NCBI RefSeq assembly: GCF_025995175.1 | Contig: NZ_BAPV01000012.1 | Coordinates: 1 to 64,000, forward strand | Source: Asaia krungthepensis NRIC 0535 | GTDB taxonomy: Bacteria > Pseudomonadota > Alphaproteobacteria > Acetobacterales > Acetobacteraceae | Reading direction: 5' to 3' | Length of the DNA: 64,000 bases | Part shown: positions 28,080 through 36,866 of the stretch, in pieces | Layout: every line of letters begins with the position of its first letter | How positions within the stretch are numbered: position 1 is the first letter of the stretch | Translations under genes and position numbers: made by a program | Notes under the pieces: generated by a model | The model's database searches: none | What the model was told of the DNA's origin: nothing | Seen by the model: the letters and a program-made list of their open reading frames with translations, nothing else

Positions 28080-28994
28080 TTAGCGCAACGACGATCGGGC
28101 CAATGACCGTGCCATGCTCAGCAGGCGGCGAAGCGCGGGATTGTCGTTCTTCGCCGACCACAGGGCGCTAAAGGTCAACGTCTCGCCGACGATGGGGCGA
28201 TAAACGATACCGGGAAAAGGGATGGAAGCGGTCGCCTCACTCGTCAGCGCCAGTCCGCGCCCCATCGCGACGAGCGGCAGCAAGGTATCGTGGCCGACGC
28301 CCTGCGGCTGAAGAGTGATGTCGTGTCCAGCTTCGATGAGGCGCTGGATGATCGCATCGCCCGCTTCCGGGTTCACCGCCGTCTGTCGCAGGAGGAAGCT
28401 TTCGCCTGCCAGCGATGGCCAGTCCAGCTCGGTTCGACCTGCGAGCTGGTGGCGTTCGGGGAGAGCCACGAACACCTGCTCGATCCAGAGCGGCGTGACC
28501 TCGCATCCCGGCCATGAGCGCGCACCGCCGACGAAGGCCAGGTCGAGATCCAGCCTGTTGACAGCGGCGGCATGGGTGGCGGTCTCGCCCTCGCGGAAAT
28601 CGATGTCGACGCCGCCGTGGTGCAGGTCGTAGGTGCGGAACAGTTCGGCGAGAAACCCGGCTGCGAGCGACGGCGGGACGCCAACGCCGATCCGGCCGAT
28701 CTCCGCTCGACCGATGGCGCCGACATCCTGAGCACTTTCGCGCATGTGCTGGAGCATTCCTTCCGCCCGCCGTCGAAAGCGCTGTCCGGCGAAAGTTAGC
28801 CGCACGCCGCCGTTATGGCGTTGGAACAGTGACGCGCCGAGCTGATCTTCCAGATCGCGGATGCGGCGGCTGATCGACGATTCCTGCACGCAGAGCGCAG
28901 CAGCCGCTTTGCGAAAACTGCCTTGTTCTGCGGCAGCGAGGAAGTAGCGCACATGGCGGAGTTCGATCCCTCGATGTGGCCACCTTTGTTCCAC
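28080..28994 (-). CDS. LysR-family transcriptional regulator (first cargo block)
   Basis: This 304-residue protein has a winged HTH at 8-68 (RHVRYFLAAAEQGSFRKAA, SSISRRIRDLEDQLGASLF) and a periplasmic-binding-protein-like effector domain. It follows the MFS gene by 3 bases on the same strand with a GTG start, so it probably belongs to the MFS/hydrolase operon. It is clearly related along its whole length to the LysR protein encoded at the end of the trb operon. Both share the C-terminal signature NDNPA.RRLLSMAR. The inducer is unknown. Confidence 0.92.
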   Translation of the reverse strand: MEQRWPHRGIELRHVRYFLAAAEQGSFRKAAAALCVQESSISRRIRDLEDQLGASLFQRHNGGVRLTFAGQRFRRRAEGMLQHMRESAQDVGAIGRAEIGRIGVGVPPSLAAGFLAELFRTYDLHHGGVDIDFREGETATHAAAVNRLDLDLAFVGGARSWPGCEVTPLWIEQVFVALPERHQLAGRTELDWPSLAGESFLLRQTAVNPEAGDAIIQRLIEAGHDITLQPQGVGHDTLLPLVAMGRGLALTSEATASIPFPGIVYRPIVGETLTFSALWSAKNDNPALRRLLSMARSLARSSLR

Positions 28995-28997
28995 TAT

Positions 28998-30212
28998 TCA
29001 GTCTTTCGCCAGTTTGCGGAAGATCATCACACCATCGACAATGGCAATCGCCGCCAGCACCGCCGCGAATAGAGTTGCCCCAAGCGAAAGCCCGGCCCTG
29101 TCGATGACAATCCCGGTTGCGACCGGCATCACACCGGCTGGGATATAGCCGCCAATGTTGAGGACGGCGTTCGCCTCTGCACGATGATTGCCGGGCACAT
29201 GCAGCCCGATCAGCGTAAGGCCGCCGAGCTGCCCGAGGCCCTGTCCGCTTCCGGCGAGAAGCGCCGCGACGATCAGGGCCGCGGCGTCGGACGAGATCAC
29301 AGCCAGTGCAATGCTCGCCATGGACAGGATCGTAGCCGTCGCGCCGTACAGGAATATGGTGCGCACAGCGAACTGACGGGCTGCGAACTGGACGCCGGTT
29401 GCGGTCAGGAACATGGCGCAGGCCATGCCTCCGGCGATCAGCGGGCTGGTGACGCCGAGCAGGTGCGACAATAGCGAGGGACCAAGCGCCAGCACGAACG
29501 ATGTCGCGGTTATACCCGGCCCGAAAACCGCGATCCCGAACAGAAGGTGGCGGTGATTGGCGCGCGGCACGCGCGGCAGATGCAGCCGCCAGCCGTGATC
29601 GGCTTTCGTGCCGCGGTGCTTCAGCGGCAGGATCAGCACCACGACGAGCGCGGTCAGCAGTATAGCAAGCTCGACGGCAAAGATCGGGAGCACCGGCTCG
29701 GCCAGCGACAAGGCGATGCTACCGCCGAGCAGCGGCCCGAGACCCGCTCCGAGAACCATGGAGACCGACGCGATCAGGGAGGCTTGCCGTTTCCGGTTCG
29801 GCCCGCCGAGATCGACCACGGCCGCCATGCCCGCCGACACCACGACGCCGACGGCAACGCCCGAAAGGAACCGTGCGGCGATCAGCATGACCACCGAATG
29901 CGCGCTGGCGAAGAGCAGGCAAGCGACGAGTGCGGCCGCAAGGCCCGGCAACAATACGGGTTTGCGCCCGTATCGGTCGGAAAGTTGCCCTGCGACCAGC
30001 AAGGTCAGGAGAAGGCCGAGAATGTAGGCGGCAAAGATGACAGTCAGCGTGGCCGAAGAGAAGCCGATCGCGGCCTGCCAGCGCACATAGAGCGGGGTGG
30101 CCGAGTTCGAGAGAATGAACACGGCGGTGACGATCCACGCCGCCGCCCACATCCGCCAAGGTGGGTATTCGAAGGCGGACCACGCGAACAGCGGAGCCTG
30201 CTTATCCCTCAT
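28998..30212 (-). CDS. MFS transporter (probable drug or metabolite exporter)
   Basis: The protein has 404 residues and about 12 hydrophobic segments. GQLSDRYGRKPVLLPG between helices 2 and 3 is the MFS motif A. The fifth-helix region (SVSMVLGAGLGPLLGGSIAL) resembles motif C of drug:proton antiporters, which suggests export. Its start overlaps the stop of the hydrolase gene by 11 bp, so the two are translationally coupled. The substrate is probably connected to the compound handled by the hydrolase and tautomerase upstream, but it cannot be named. Confidence 0.92.
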   Translation of the reverse strand: MRDKQAPLFAWSAFEYPPWRMWAAAWIVTAVFILSNSATPLYVRWQAAIGFSSATLTVIFAAYILGLLLTLLVAGQLSDRYGRKPVLLPGLAAALVACLLFASAHSVVMLIAARFLSGVAVGVVVSAGMAAVVDLGGPNRKRQASLIASVSMVLGAGLGPLLGGSIALSLAEPVLPIFAVELAILLTALVVVLILPLKHRGTKADHGWRLHLPRVPRANHRHLLFGIAVFGPGITATSFVLALGPSLLSHLLGVTSPLIAGGMACAMFLTATGVQFAARQFAVRTIFLYGATATILSMASIALAVISSDAAALIVAALLAGSGQGLGQLGGLTLIGLHVPGNHRAEANAVLNIGGYIPAGVMPVATGIVIDRAGLSLGATLFAAVLAAIAIVDGVMIFRKLAKD

Positions 30213-31041
30213 ACACGATACCGTAGGTCAACGATTTTCGCTCGATCCTCGCGAAGCCAGCTTCACCCAGATGCATACCGGCGATCAGCAGATTGTCAGT
30301 GGCCACGCAGTCCAGCAGCCTTGATCGTGTCGTGGACGCGAGCGTCGCGTCCTGATCGAACGCGATCGAGACTTCCGGGCGCGGAATCTGGATCTCCGGG
30401 AAATGAACGATGTCGCCCCAGATCAGCAGGCTTTCGTCACCGGAATCGAGACGATAGCCGGTATGTCCCGCCGTATGCCCCGGCAGCGGCATTGCGGTGA
30501 TGCCGGTCAGCACCTCGCGGCCCTCGAAGGTGCGCAGCCTGTCGCGGTAGCCGTCGAACGCCTGACGGGCGATGAGAAAATTGCCGCGCGCCCGCTCGCT
30601 GGCGCGGGCCAGGTTGCCATCGTCTCGCCAGAACGCGACCTCGCGTTCGTGGACGACAAGCTCGGCATTGGGGAAAGCGGCATGTCCCGATGCGTTCATC
30701 AACCCTCCGATATGATCGGGATGGGCGTGGGTCAGGAGGACAGCATCGATCGCGGAAGGATCGGCGCCCGCGCGCAACAGATTGCTCGCCAGCTTGCCGC
30801 CCCATTGCTTGATCCCGCCGGCGCCGGCATCGATGAGCACGGTGCGGCCGTGGCTGTGGACCAGGTAGCAGTTGATGTGGATGGCGGTTGGCTCCGTCGC
30901 TCCTGCGTCACGTTGCATCTGAAGCGCATCGATCGGATCGATGTTCGAGAGAGAGTCGAGGCTGGCGGTCAGGGAACCGTCACTGATCGCGGTAATCGTG
31001 ACATCGCCGATTTGCTTGTTGGGAAAGATGAGAGGCGACAT
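30202..31041 (-). CDS. Metallo-beta-lactamase-fold hydrolase
   Basis: This 279-residue protein carries LLTHAHPDHIGGL (HxHxDH zinc motif, about 101-113). Further histidines appear in MPLPGHTAGHTGY and an Asp in LIWGDIVHF, so the binuclear metal site appears complete. The overall pattern, including a late IAGMHL histidine, resembles quorum-quenching lactonases and related hydrolases of the MBL superfamily, but sequence alone does not fix the substrate. GGAG lies before the ATG. It is third in a minus-strand operon after the EthD-like and tautomerase genes and before the MFS exporter. Confidence 0.9.
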   Translation of the reverse strand: MSPLIFPNKQIGDVTITAISDGSLTASLDSLSNIDPIDALQMQRDAGATEPTAIHINCYLVHSHGRTVLIDAGAGGIKQWGGKLASNLLRAGADPSAIDAVLLTHAHPDHIGGLMNASGHAAFPNAELVVHEREVAFWRDDGNLARASERARGNFLIARQAFDGYRDRLRTFEGREVLTGITAMPLPGHTAGHTGYRLDSGDESLLIWGDIVHFPEIQIPRPEVSIAFDQDATLASTTRSRLLDCVATDNLLIAGMHLGEAGFARIERKSLTYGIVYEG

Positions 31042-31062
31042 CGTGAGTCTCCGAAAGGTCGA

Positions 31063-31389
31063 TCAATTACGGGCGTGAAGGCTTGAAGCCGTGTACCCGA
31101 AGCAGCGGATACGGGTGGTGAGGCCAGTCGCCTGCCGGATGGCGTCGTCGAGTTCCGCCATGAACCGTTCCATGATCTGCGGCGTGCGGAACTCGGCGAG
31201 CCGATAGCGGATGTCCGCGAAGATCGGGTGGCCGCGACCATGCCGGACGGGAACGTAGATGACATGCACGTTGTCGAGCGCCGCCTGAAGGGTGCCGGTG
31301 CAAAGTTCGGTGCAGCGGTCGGTCAGCTCCGAGAGCATCGCATCCGGCGGCATTGCCTCTGCGGGCAGGAAGATCGTGACGTTAGGCAT
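31063..31389 (-). CDS. Tautomerase-superfamily (4-OT-like) protein
   Basis: This 108-residue protein starts MPNVTIFLPAEAMPPDAM. A proline directly after Met, exposed after Met removal, is the catalytic base of tautomerase-superfamily enzymes. The rest (VHVIYVPVRHGRGHPIFADI, ERFMAELDDAIRQATG) fits the beta-alpha-beta repeat of that fold. The ATG overlaps the preceding EthD-like stop by 8 bp (ATGCCTAA), which supports this start over one 12 codons upstream. It probably interconverts keto/enol or cleaves a small organic acid in a pathway with the hydrolase and EthD-like proteins. Confidence 0.8.
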   Translation of the reverse strand: MPNVTIFLPAEAMPPDAMLSELTDRCTELCTGTLQAALDNVHVIYVPVRHGRGHPIFADIRYRLAEFRTPQIMERFMAELDDAIRQATGLTTRIRCFGYTASSLHARN

Positions 31390-31942
31390 CTCGATCCTGC
31401 CGTGCTGGCGCAGGGGCGCTGACATCGCTCTTCGTTAACTGCGCCGTCATCGCCTCATAAACATGAATGTCGTCCGGCAGCCGATCGATTGCCGACAGCC
31501 GGGCACGATCTATCCTGGCGAGCCAGCGCTGAGCCGGAAACTTTTCCAGCTCGACCGCCTGCATGGCGGATGGCGTAAGGCCCAGTCCGATCAACGATTG
31601 CGGGCCGATGGCGCTCACCGCCAGCACCTCGTCAGACCCCACAGCCGGCGCCCGGTCGAGGCCGTCATAGAGATTGCGGTGCCAGTCGGTGATGTGCTGT
31701 TGCCAGCGCGCGAAATTGCCGCCGCCCTTCCGGCGGTATTCTTCGCCGGTCAGCACGTCGAGGCCGTCGATCGTGTGCAGGGCGAGATAGACGGGGCAGC
31801 CACCGTGCAGCGCCTTGAGGCGTTGGGAGGTATGAAAACCGCTTACCGAGATGAGCGCCGGCAACTTGTCCAGGCTGTAAAAATCGTTCCACTCCGCCTC
31901 GCTGCCGGCATCGGCGAAGCTGCATTCCACTGTGTAGATCAT
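31382..31942 (-). CDS. EthD-like/dimeric alpha-beta-barrel protein
   Basis: The 186-residue product begins MIYTVECSFADAGSEAEWND and has a central YLALHTIDGLDVLTGEEYR and RWQQHITDWHRNLYDG. The pattern of strands and helices with W/H residues resembles ferredoxin-like EthD-type proteins, often found with aromatic or lactone degradation genes. This assignment is tentative. GAGGA lies 7 bases before the ATG. It is the first gene of the minus-strand operon and faces a LysR regulator across a spacer that contains a palindrome. Confidence 0.6.
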   Translation of the reverse strand: MIYTVECSFADAGSEAEWNDFYSLDKLPALISVSGFHTSQRLKALHGGCPVYLALHTIDGLDVLTGEEYRRKGGGNFARWQQHITDWHRNLYDGLDRAPAVGSDEVLAVSAIGPQSLIGLGLTPSAMQAVELEKFPAQRWLARIDRARLSAIDRLPDDIHVYEAMTAQLTKSDVSAPAPARQDRDA

Positions 31943-32048
31943 CGGACCATCCTCGGCCGGGAGCGTGAAACGCCCCGCTTGTCTTTCGTTGATGTTTGGT
32001 CATGATAATCGCGCGATCTTCAGCTATATATCGATATTCCATCATGCT

Positions 32049-32071
32049 TCAGTGACTGAAAGTCACGCTGA
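32049..32071. promoter_or_regulatory. Palindrome in the divergent EthD-like/LysR spacer, probable LysR site
   Basis: GTGACT-GAA-AGTCAC (32052-32066) is a perfect 6-3-6 inverted repeat, extended imperfectly to TCA...TGA. It lies 38 bases before the LysR ATG and about 105 bases before the divergent operon, the classic place for autoregulation and activation by LysR proteins. Confidence 0.55.
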
Positions 32072-32108
32072 GCCATATCGCGTTTCAGTCATTCCCGTGG
32101 AGACGACC

Positions 32109-33002
32109 ATGCGCCGCAAGATTCCCAGCCATTCCGCGCTTATGGCGCTCGAGGCGGCGGCGCGTCACGGCAGCTTCGCGCGGGCGGCCGACGAACTGGC
32201 CCTGACCGAAGGCGCGATCAGCCGCCAGATCGGCCGGCTGGAAGCCTTTCTCGGCGTCACGCTGTTCGAGCGGGTCGGCAACCGCGTGCGGCTGCGGCCG
32301 AACGGTGAGCGTTACGCGGCGCAGGTGCGCGAAACGCTCGACCGGCTGGAACGCGACAGCCATTATCTGATGGGCCAGCCGGAAGACGGGGCGAGCCTCG
32401 ACATCGCCATCCTCCCGACCTTCGCCACGCGCTGGCTCATCCCGCGCCTGAAGCGATTTCAGGAACGGCATCCCAACATCACCGTGCATCTCGCCGAGCG
32501 AATGGAGCCATTCGTTCTCGCCGGCAGCGGGTTCGACGCCGCTATCCATTTCGAGCACCAGGCCTGGACTGGGATGCGGACGCACCGTCTTCTGCACGAA
32601 GTGCTGGTGCCGGTCTGTCATCCGGCACTGATCGCGGGTCAAGACCCAGCGACAGCTCTCGATACGCTGCCGCGCCTTCATCGCCGCCAGAACCCGGACG
32701 CCTGGCGGCTTTATTCCGAGGAGACCGGGATCACCTTGACCAACCCCGCGATCGGCGCGCGCTACGATCTCCACGCCATGCTGATCGAAGCCGCGTTCGC
32801 CGGTCTCGGCGTCGCGCTGGTGCCACGTCTCTATGTCGAAGCGGAACTGGCCGATGGCCGGCTGGTCGCACCGTGGCCGGACGGAACCTCGATCTCCAAA
32901 GCCTTCTGCCTCGTGCTGCCCGAACCGATACGGTTGAGCGAGGGGCCGGTCCAGGCATTTGCCGAGTGGATCGTTGGCGAGGCAAAGGCCCCGCCGCGCT
33001 GA
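32109..33002 (+). CDS. LysR-family regulator, GcvA-like
   Basis: This 297-residue protein has the HTH at about 6-66 (HSALMALEAAARHGSFARAA, GAISRQIGRLEAFLGVTLF) and a C-terminal effector domain of the GcvA/AmpR type (FATRWLIPRLKRFQERHPNI). I chose the ATG with GGAG upstream. The frame runs open for 48 codons further up across the spacer palindrome and is unlikely to be translated. Divergent orientation to the EthD/tautomerase/hydrolase/MFS operon indicates that it controls that operon and itself. Confidence 0.9.
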   Translation: MRRKIPSHSALMALEAAARHGSFARAADELALTEGAISRQIGRLEAFLGVTLFERVGNRVRLRPNGERYAAQVRETLDRLERDSHYLMGQPEDGASLDIAILPTFATRWLIPRLKRFQERHPNITVHLAERMEPFVLAGSGFDAAIHFEHQAWTGMRTHRLLHEVLVPVCHPALIAGQDPATALDTLPRLHRRQNPDAWRLYSEETGITLTNPAIGARYDLHAMLIEAAFAGLGVALVPRLYVEAELADGRLVAPWPDGTSISKAFCLVLPEPIRLSEGPVQAFAEWIVGEAKAPPR

Positions 33003-33014
33003 TCTCATTCCCGC

Positions 33015-33776
33015 TCAAATCCGGATGCCGCCGAGCGTGAAGCCGCCATCGACGTTGATTTCTTGGCCGGTAACGAACAACGCATCGTCGGACAGGAGCC
33101 AGGCGACCGTGCCGGCGACATCCTCGGGGCGGCCGTTGCGGCCGAGGGGCGTGTGGGCGGCGAGCCGCGTTGCGAAGGCTGCGTCCAGATTCTCCTCCGC
33201 CATGCGCGTGAAGATGATGCCGGGATTGATGGCATTGACGCGGATGCCGCGCCCGCCCTCCTCGACGGCCAATGTGCGCATCAGCGCCAGCAGTGCGCCC
33301 TTGGTGCTGGCATAAGCGCCGACATTCGGCATGACGCCGACCGCCGTCCAGGAGGCGTTGATGACGATGGCTCCACCGTCGAGATGCGGCAGGCAGGCCT
33401 TGACGGACAGGAAGGTCCCTTTCAGGTTGACCGCCGCGAGCGCATCGAAATCCTCCGCCGTGGTTTCGCGCAGCGATTTGAGGTCGCCGAGCACGCCGGC
33501 ATTGGCGAACAGCCCGTCGAGGCGTCCGTACCGTGCGAGGGTTTCCGCCACCGCGGCATTGGCGGCCCCGTCTTCAGAGATATCGCAGGCGAGCGCCAGC
33601 GCCTCGCCGCCCTTCGCTTCGATCTCGGTCGCTAACTCCCGCAATGGTTCTGCGCGGCGACCGAGCAGGCTAAGATTGGCGCCTTCCTCGGCGAGCCTGA
33701 GTGCGGTCGCGCGGCCCATGCCGGTACCGGCGCCGGTGATCAAAAGAGTTCTGTCTGCAAATCGCGGGGATGTCAT
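33015..33776 (-). CDS. Short-chain dehydrogenase/reductase
   Basis: The 253-residue protein shows ITGAGTGMGRATALRLAEEG (TGxxxGxG cofactor motif, 15-21), NAG in LFANAGVLG, catalytic NASW Ser and YASTK (Tyr/Lys, about 153-157), and VNAINPGIIFTRM. LLGRR after strand 2 suggests NADP(H) preference. It is a classical SDR and should oxidise or reduce a hydroxyl/keto group. The substrate is unknown. It is divergent from the following LysR gene, which probably regulates it. Confidence 0.92.
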   Translation of the reverse strand: MTSPRFADRTLLITGAGTGMGRATALRLAEEGANLSLLGRRAEPLRELATEIEAKGGEALALACDISEDGAANAAVAETLARYGRLDGLFANAGVLGDLKSLRETTAEDFDALAAVNLKGTFLSVKACLPHLDGGAIVINASWTAVGVMPNVGAYASTKGALLALMRTLAVEEGGRGIRVNAINPGIIFTRMAEENLDAAFATRLAAHTPLGRNGRPEDVAGTVAWLLSDDALFVTGQEINVDGGFTLGGIRI

Positions 33777-33879
33777 GTCGTTCTTTCCGAAGGTTGGAGT
33801 GACGGCATGGAGTTTGATTGAATATCATATCAGTGATAATCGATGACTGAATTGGATTATTGAAAAGCAAAATTATCAA

Positions 33880-34767
33880 ATGGATCTCTTCCGTGCCATG
33901 CGGACCTTCGTGTCCGTCGCTGAAGCCGGCTCAATGAGTGCGGCGGCGCCGGGGCTCGCCCTGACGCCCGCCATGGTCGGCCAGCATATCGCGGCGCTGG
34001 AGGAGCGGCTGGGCACGCGGCTGATCAACCGCACGACCCGGCGTCAGAGCCTGACCGCGTTCGGCGCCAGCTATCTCGACCAGTGCCGCGACATTCTGGA
34101 GCGCGTCGCCCTATCGGACCAGCAGGCTGAGACCTTGCAACGGGAACCGCGCGGCCTCCTGCGCGTCACCGCGCCCGTCACCTTCGGTGCCGAGGTCCTG
34201 ATGGCCGCGCTCGGCCGCTATCGGGACATCGCACCGGCAGTCACGCTCGACATCGTGCTCACCGACCGCAATGTCGATCTGATCGAGGAGGGTTTCGACG
34301 TCGCCTTTCGCGTCGCGACACCGCCCGACGGGCGGCTGATCGCGCGCCGTCTCGCGGCCTATCGCATGGCGCTTTGTGCTTCCCCGGATTATCTCGCGCG
34401 GGCCGGCACGCCTGACCATCCCGCTGAGCTGGAAAGACACGACGCGATCCTGTTCACGCCCGCGGCGCGTTCGCCGTGGCGCCTGACGCGCGGCGATGAA
34501 ATAGTCGAGGTTAATCCGCGCCCGGCGATCCAGGCCAATAGCGGCCAGGCAGTGCGTGTCGCGGCACAGGCCGGGCTCGGGATCATTCTCCAGCCTTTGA
34601 TGCTTGTCGGCTCCGACATCGCCGCAGGTCGCCTCGTCCGCGTGCTGCCGGACTGGGTTCCGGGAGAACGCGCGGTGTCGCTGCTCTATTATCGCGACCG
34701 CCGCATGACGCCGCGCCTCTCCAGCTTCATCGCCTTCGCGATGAAGGAGTTTTCCGATCGCGGCTGA
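33880..34767 (+). CDS. LysR-family regulator divergent from the SDR gene
   Basis: This 295-residue protein has an HTH at 1-60 (FRAMRTFVSVAEAGSMSAAA, LEERLGTRLINRTTRRQSLT) of the common CrgA/DmlR-like subtype and an effector domain with the FGAEVLMAALGRYRDIAPAV pattern. The 103-bp spacer to the SDR gene is AT-rich (about 33800-33880) and should carry both promoters. Regulation of the SDR gene is expected. The co-inducer is unknown. Confidence 0.9.
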   Translation: MDLFRAMRTFVSVAEAGSMSAAAPGLALTPAMVGQHIAALEERLGTRLINRTTRRQSLTAFGASYLDQCRDILERVALSDQQAETLQREPRGLLRVTAPVTFGAEVLMAALGRYRDIAPAVTLDIVLTDRNVDLIEEGFDVAFRVATPPDGRLIARRLAAYRMALCASPDYLARAGTPDHPAELERHDAILFTPAARSPWRLTRGDEIVEVNPRPAIQANSGQAVRVAAQAGLGIILQPLMLVGSDIAAGRLVRVLPDWVPGERAVSLLYYRDRRMTPRLSSFIAFAMKEFSDRG

Positions 34768-34770
34768 GCG

Positions 34771-34957
34771 TTAGCGCGCCTTGAGCGCGTCGATCGCCAG
34801 CTTAGGTGTCAGCACCGACAAGGCCGGGTTCGTTCCGGTGACGAGGCGGCCATTGGCGACGGCGAAGGGCTGGCAGTCCAGAACGATATCATATGCCCCG
34901 CCCAGCTCCCGCACGGGCTTCGAGCAGGAAGGGCTCCGCCACCCGCTCATCGTCCAT
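34771..34957 (-). pseudogene. C-terminal remnant of a DJ-1/PfpI-family gene, frameshifted
   Basis: Reading backward, RELGGAYDIVLDCQPFAVAN then GRLVTGTNPALSVLTPKL is the typical end of a DJ-1/PfpI protein (the ...v.dG.LvTG.NPaS block). The expected preceding block, ERVAEPFLLEA, is present but in another frame, so one base has been gained or lost near 34915-34925. No N-terminal part with the catalytic Cys was found. It is a decayed fragment, perhaps marking an old cargo junction. Confidence 0.65.
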
Positions 34958-35196
34958 ATGCGGGTTTCCTGATGCGCGACGCCGGAGGGGTATAAGGAGT
35001 AACAACAGACAGCCGTTCGACCGGGCGTTACTGTTCCCGCTTCAAGGTCAGCAACAACCGAATCAATCCCGCACCCTTCGGGAGGGCATTTACTGTAGCG
35101 GCCTGACACGCCAATTGACGCTGGATAGCTACGTAAGAACGACTATAATAGCCGTAGTTCTGGCGTGCAGGCGGGCCGTGATGGCTGGTAATCGGC

Positions 35197-35445
35197 ATGA
35201 TTACCGCCCGACAATCACGGGCTGCACGCGCGTTGCTGGGTTGGACACAGGAGACGCTCGCTGACAAGGCCCGCATATCGCTGACCGCGCTCAAACGCCT
35301 CGAATCCGAAAGCGGCCTTGAGGTGTATGAGACCACGCGCGATCAGGTGCGCAGAGCGCTTGAAGCAGCCGGCATCGTTCTTCTGTCGACCGACCGGGGG
35401 CATGGAGTGTTGCTCGTCGATGACCGTGGGAAGCGGGACAGCTAG
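35197..35445 (+). CDS. Small XRE-type helix-turn-helix regulator
   Basis: This 82-residue protein is almost entirely one Cro/C1-type HTH: QSRAARALLGWTQETLADKA, ISLTALKRLESE, then a C-terminal strand GIVLLSTDRGHGVLLVDD. Proteins of this kind are frequent regulators at the start of the replication and transfer module in alphaproteobacterial ICEs and often control excision or tra genes. It stands alone, with gene-free DNA on both sides. Its target is not visible. Confidence 0.88.
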   Translation: MITARQSRAARALLGWTQETLADKARISLTALKRLESESGLEVYETTRDQVRRALEAAGIVLLSTDRGHGVLLVDDRGKRDS

Positions 35446-35571
35446 ATTGGTCGCCGGTCGCGATGCCGTCGCGGCATCAAGCGATGCTAGTTCCGGCACC
35501 TCCAGGATGGAGGGACTATCGCTAGGATGCCCGCTTTGTGCGCCGCAGTGTGCGACACGCGGAGACAGGCG

Positions 35572-35832
35572 ATGATCGATGCCTTCGAGGATACTGCACC
35601 TTCGGGCGACGATCTCACCGATTACGATCGGTCGCATATCAAGCTTTACATGCGGTTACTCGACGCGGCCACGGACGGCGCCGACTGGCGCGAGGCGGTG
35701 GAGATTCTGTTCGGGATCGATCCTACCCGCGAACCGGAGCGTGCCCGCCATGTCCATGACAGTCATCTCGCCCGCGCCCGCTGGATGACCCACACCGGCT
35801 ACAAGCACCTGCTTCGCCTGCCGCGCGATTGA
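35572..35832 (+). CDS. Small DUF2285-associated ICE protein
   Basis: The ATG with GGAGACAGG upstream was chosen, giving 86 residues. The pattern (LTDYDRSHIKLYMRLLDAAT, ADWREAVEILFGIDPTREPE, ARHVHDSHLARARWMTHTGY) recurs as a small conserved protein next to DUF2285 genes in alphaproteobacterial elements. It is mostly helical and carries no catalytic motif. It may be a DNA-binding or adaptor protein, but its function is unknown. Confidence 0.72.
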   Translation: MIDAFEDTAPSGDDLTDYDRSHIKLYMRLLDAATDGADWREAVEILFGIDPTREPERARHVHDSHLARARWMTHTGYKHLLRLPRD

Positions 35833-35962
35833 AGGAAGTCGCCACAACCGCCGTGATGCCTTTGCGGCAACGCGCGATGCCGGCCGGCAATCTTCCGAAA
35901 GCAACCACAACCCGGAATCGTATTCAGCTCGACTTGCGCGTGCTCTGCGGGGAGTTGAGTTG

Positions 35963-36725
35963 ATGAAACCGGATACATCGCATTGGCGAGATCGTCGCAG
36001 TTACCAGTTCTTCGACGCCCTGACCATCGAAGGACTTGCCTGGGAATGTCTGCGTCGCGACGAACCTTATCAGGCTCTTTATCATAAGCTTGTGGACGCA
36101 CAAGTCGAAGCCGAGCCTCTGCCGCAGGATGCCGAACGACGATGGGGGTTGCGATTTCGCGGCCCGGCCCGCGCTGCCTGCGACAGACCAGCCGGTGTTC
36201 TGGTCGCCCACGGCCGATCCGGCGATCCTCATCGTCACGCAGCGGCCCGAGCTTCTGCCGCCGGCTTCGTCCCCGTCGCGGCCGGATTTCGGCGCCGCAC
36301 GCGATAGCCCGGAGGGCCGTCACGCTATCGACGATGCTGGGCAAATGCAGTTCGTGCTGCTGCCCGGCTCCGATCCGACTCTCGCCATCGCCGCGCTCAT
36401 CCCATTCGACGAGCATACGCTCGACCGGATCGAGGCGGCTGCGCGGGCATGGCGCGCCTGGAACGGCCGCGTCGTGCCGCGCGACACCCGTATAACGCCC
36501 GATCAGCGGCGTCGATTGTGCCTCAAGCTTCAGGCCGCCGATGGCCGTATGAACGGCGCCAGCTATCGCGAGATCGCCGTCGCGATCTTCGGCGAGGCGC
36601 GCGTCGCCGCCGAGCCGTGGAAGACATCCTCGCTGCGCGACACGGTGATCGAACTGGTTGAAGGCGGCTTCAACCTGATCGCCGGCGGTTATCTCGATCT
36701 GCTTCGTCATCGCCGCCGATCCTAA
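35963..36725 (+). pseudogene. DUF6499/DUF2285 transcription-regulator-like gene with a frameshift
   Basis: The N-terminal part (MKPDTSHWRDRRSYQFFDAL, GLAWECLRRDEPYQALYHKL) matches the DUF6499 transcriptional-regulator-like domain. The C-terminal part (LQAADGRMNGASYREIAVAI, AEPWKTSSLRDTVIELVEGG, GYLDLLRHRR) matches DUF2285. They lie in frames one base apart. The break is near 36143-36150 in a run of five Gs. With four Gs the reading would be continuous (RRWGCDFAARPALPATDQPV). This is a mutation, a sequencing error, or less likely programmed slippage. Intact relatives are standard members of ICE replication modules. Confidence 0.75.
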
Positions 36726-36866
36726 CGGCTCCAACCTGGACGCGGGGGTGGGGATTTTCGCCCCCCTTAAGTTCCCCATCCCCCCAGAAGGCTTCCCTCC
36801 GCCACCGTGGTCGCCGTCCGCCGCTGATCCGCAGCGGCCGCCCTGACCCTCACGGAGGCCCGATCC

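Noticed and set aside
34771-35109. A 112-codon minus-strand frame taken as a complete gene
   Set aside because: Only its last 50 codons resemble the PfpI family, and the preceding family block is in a different frame, so it is a fragment.
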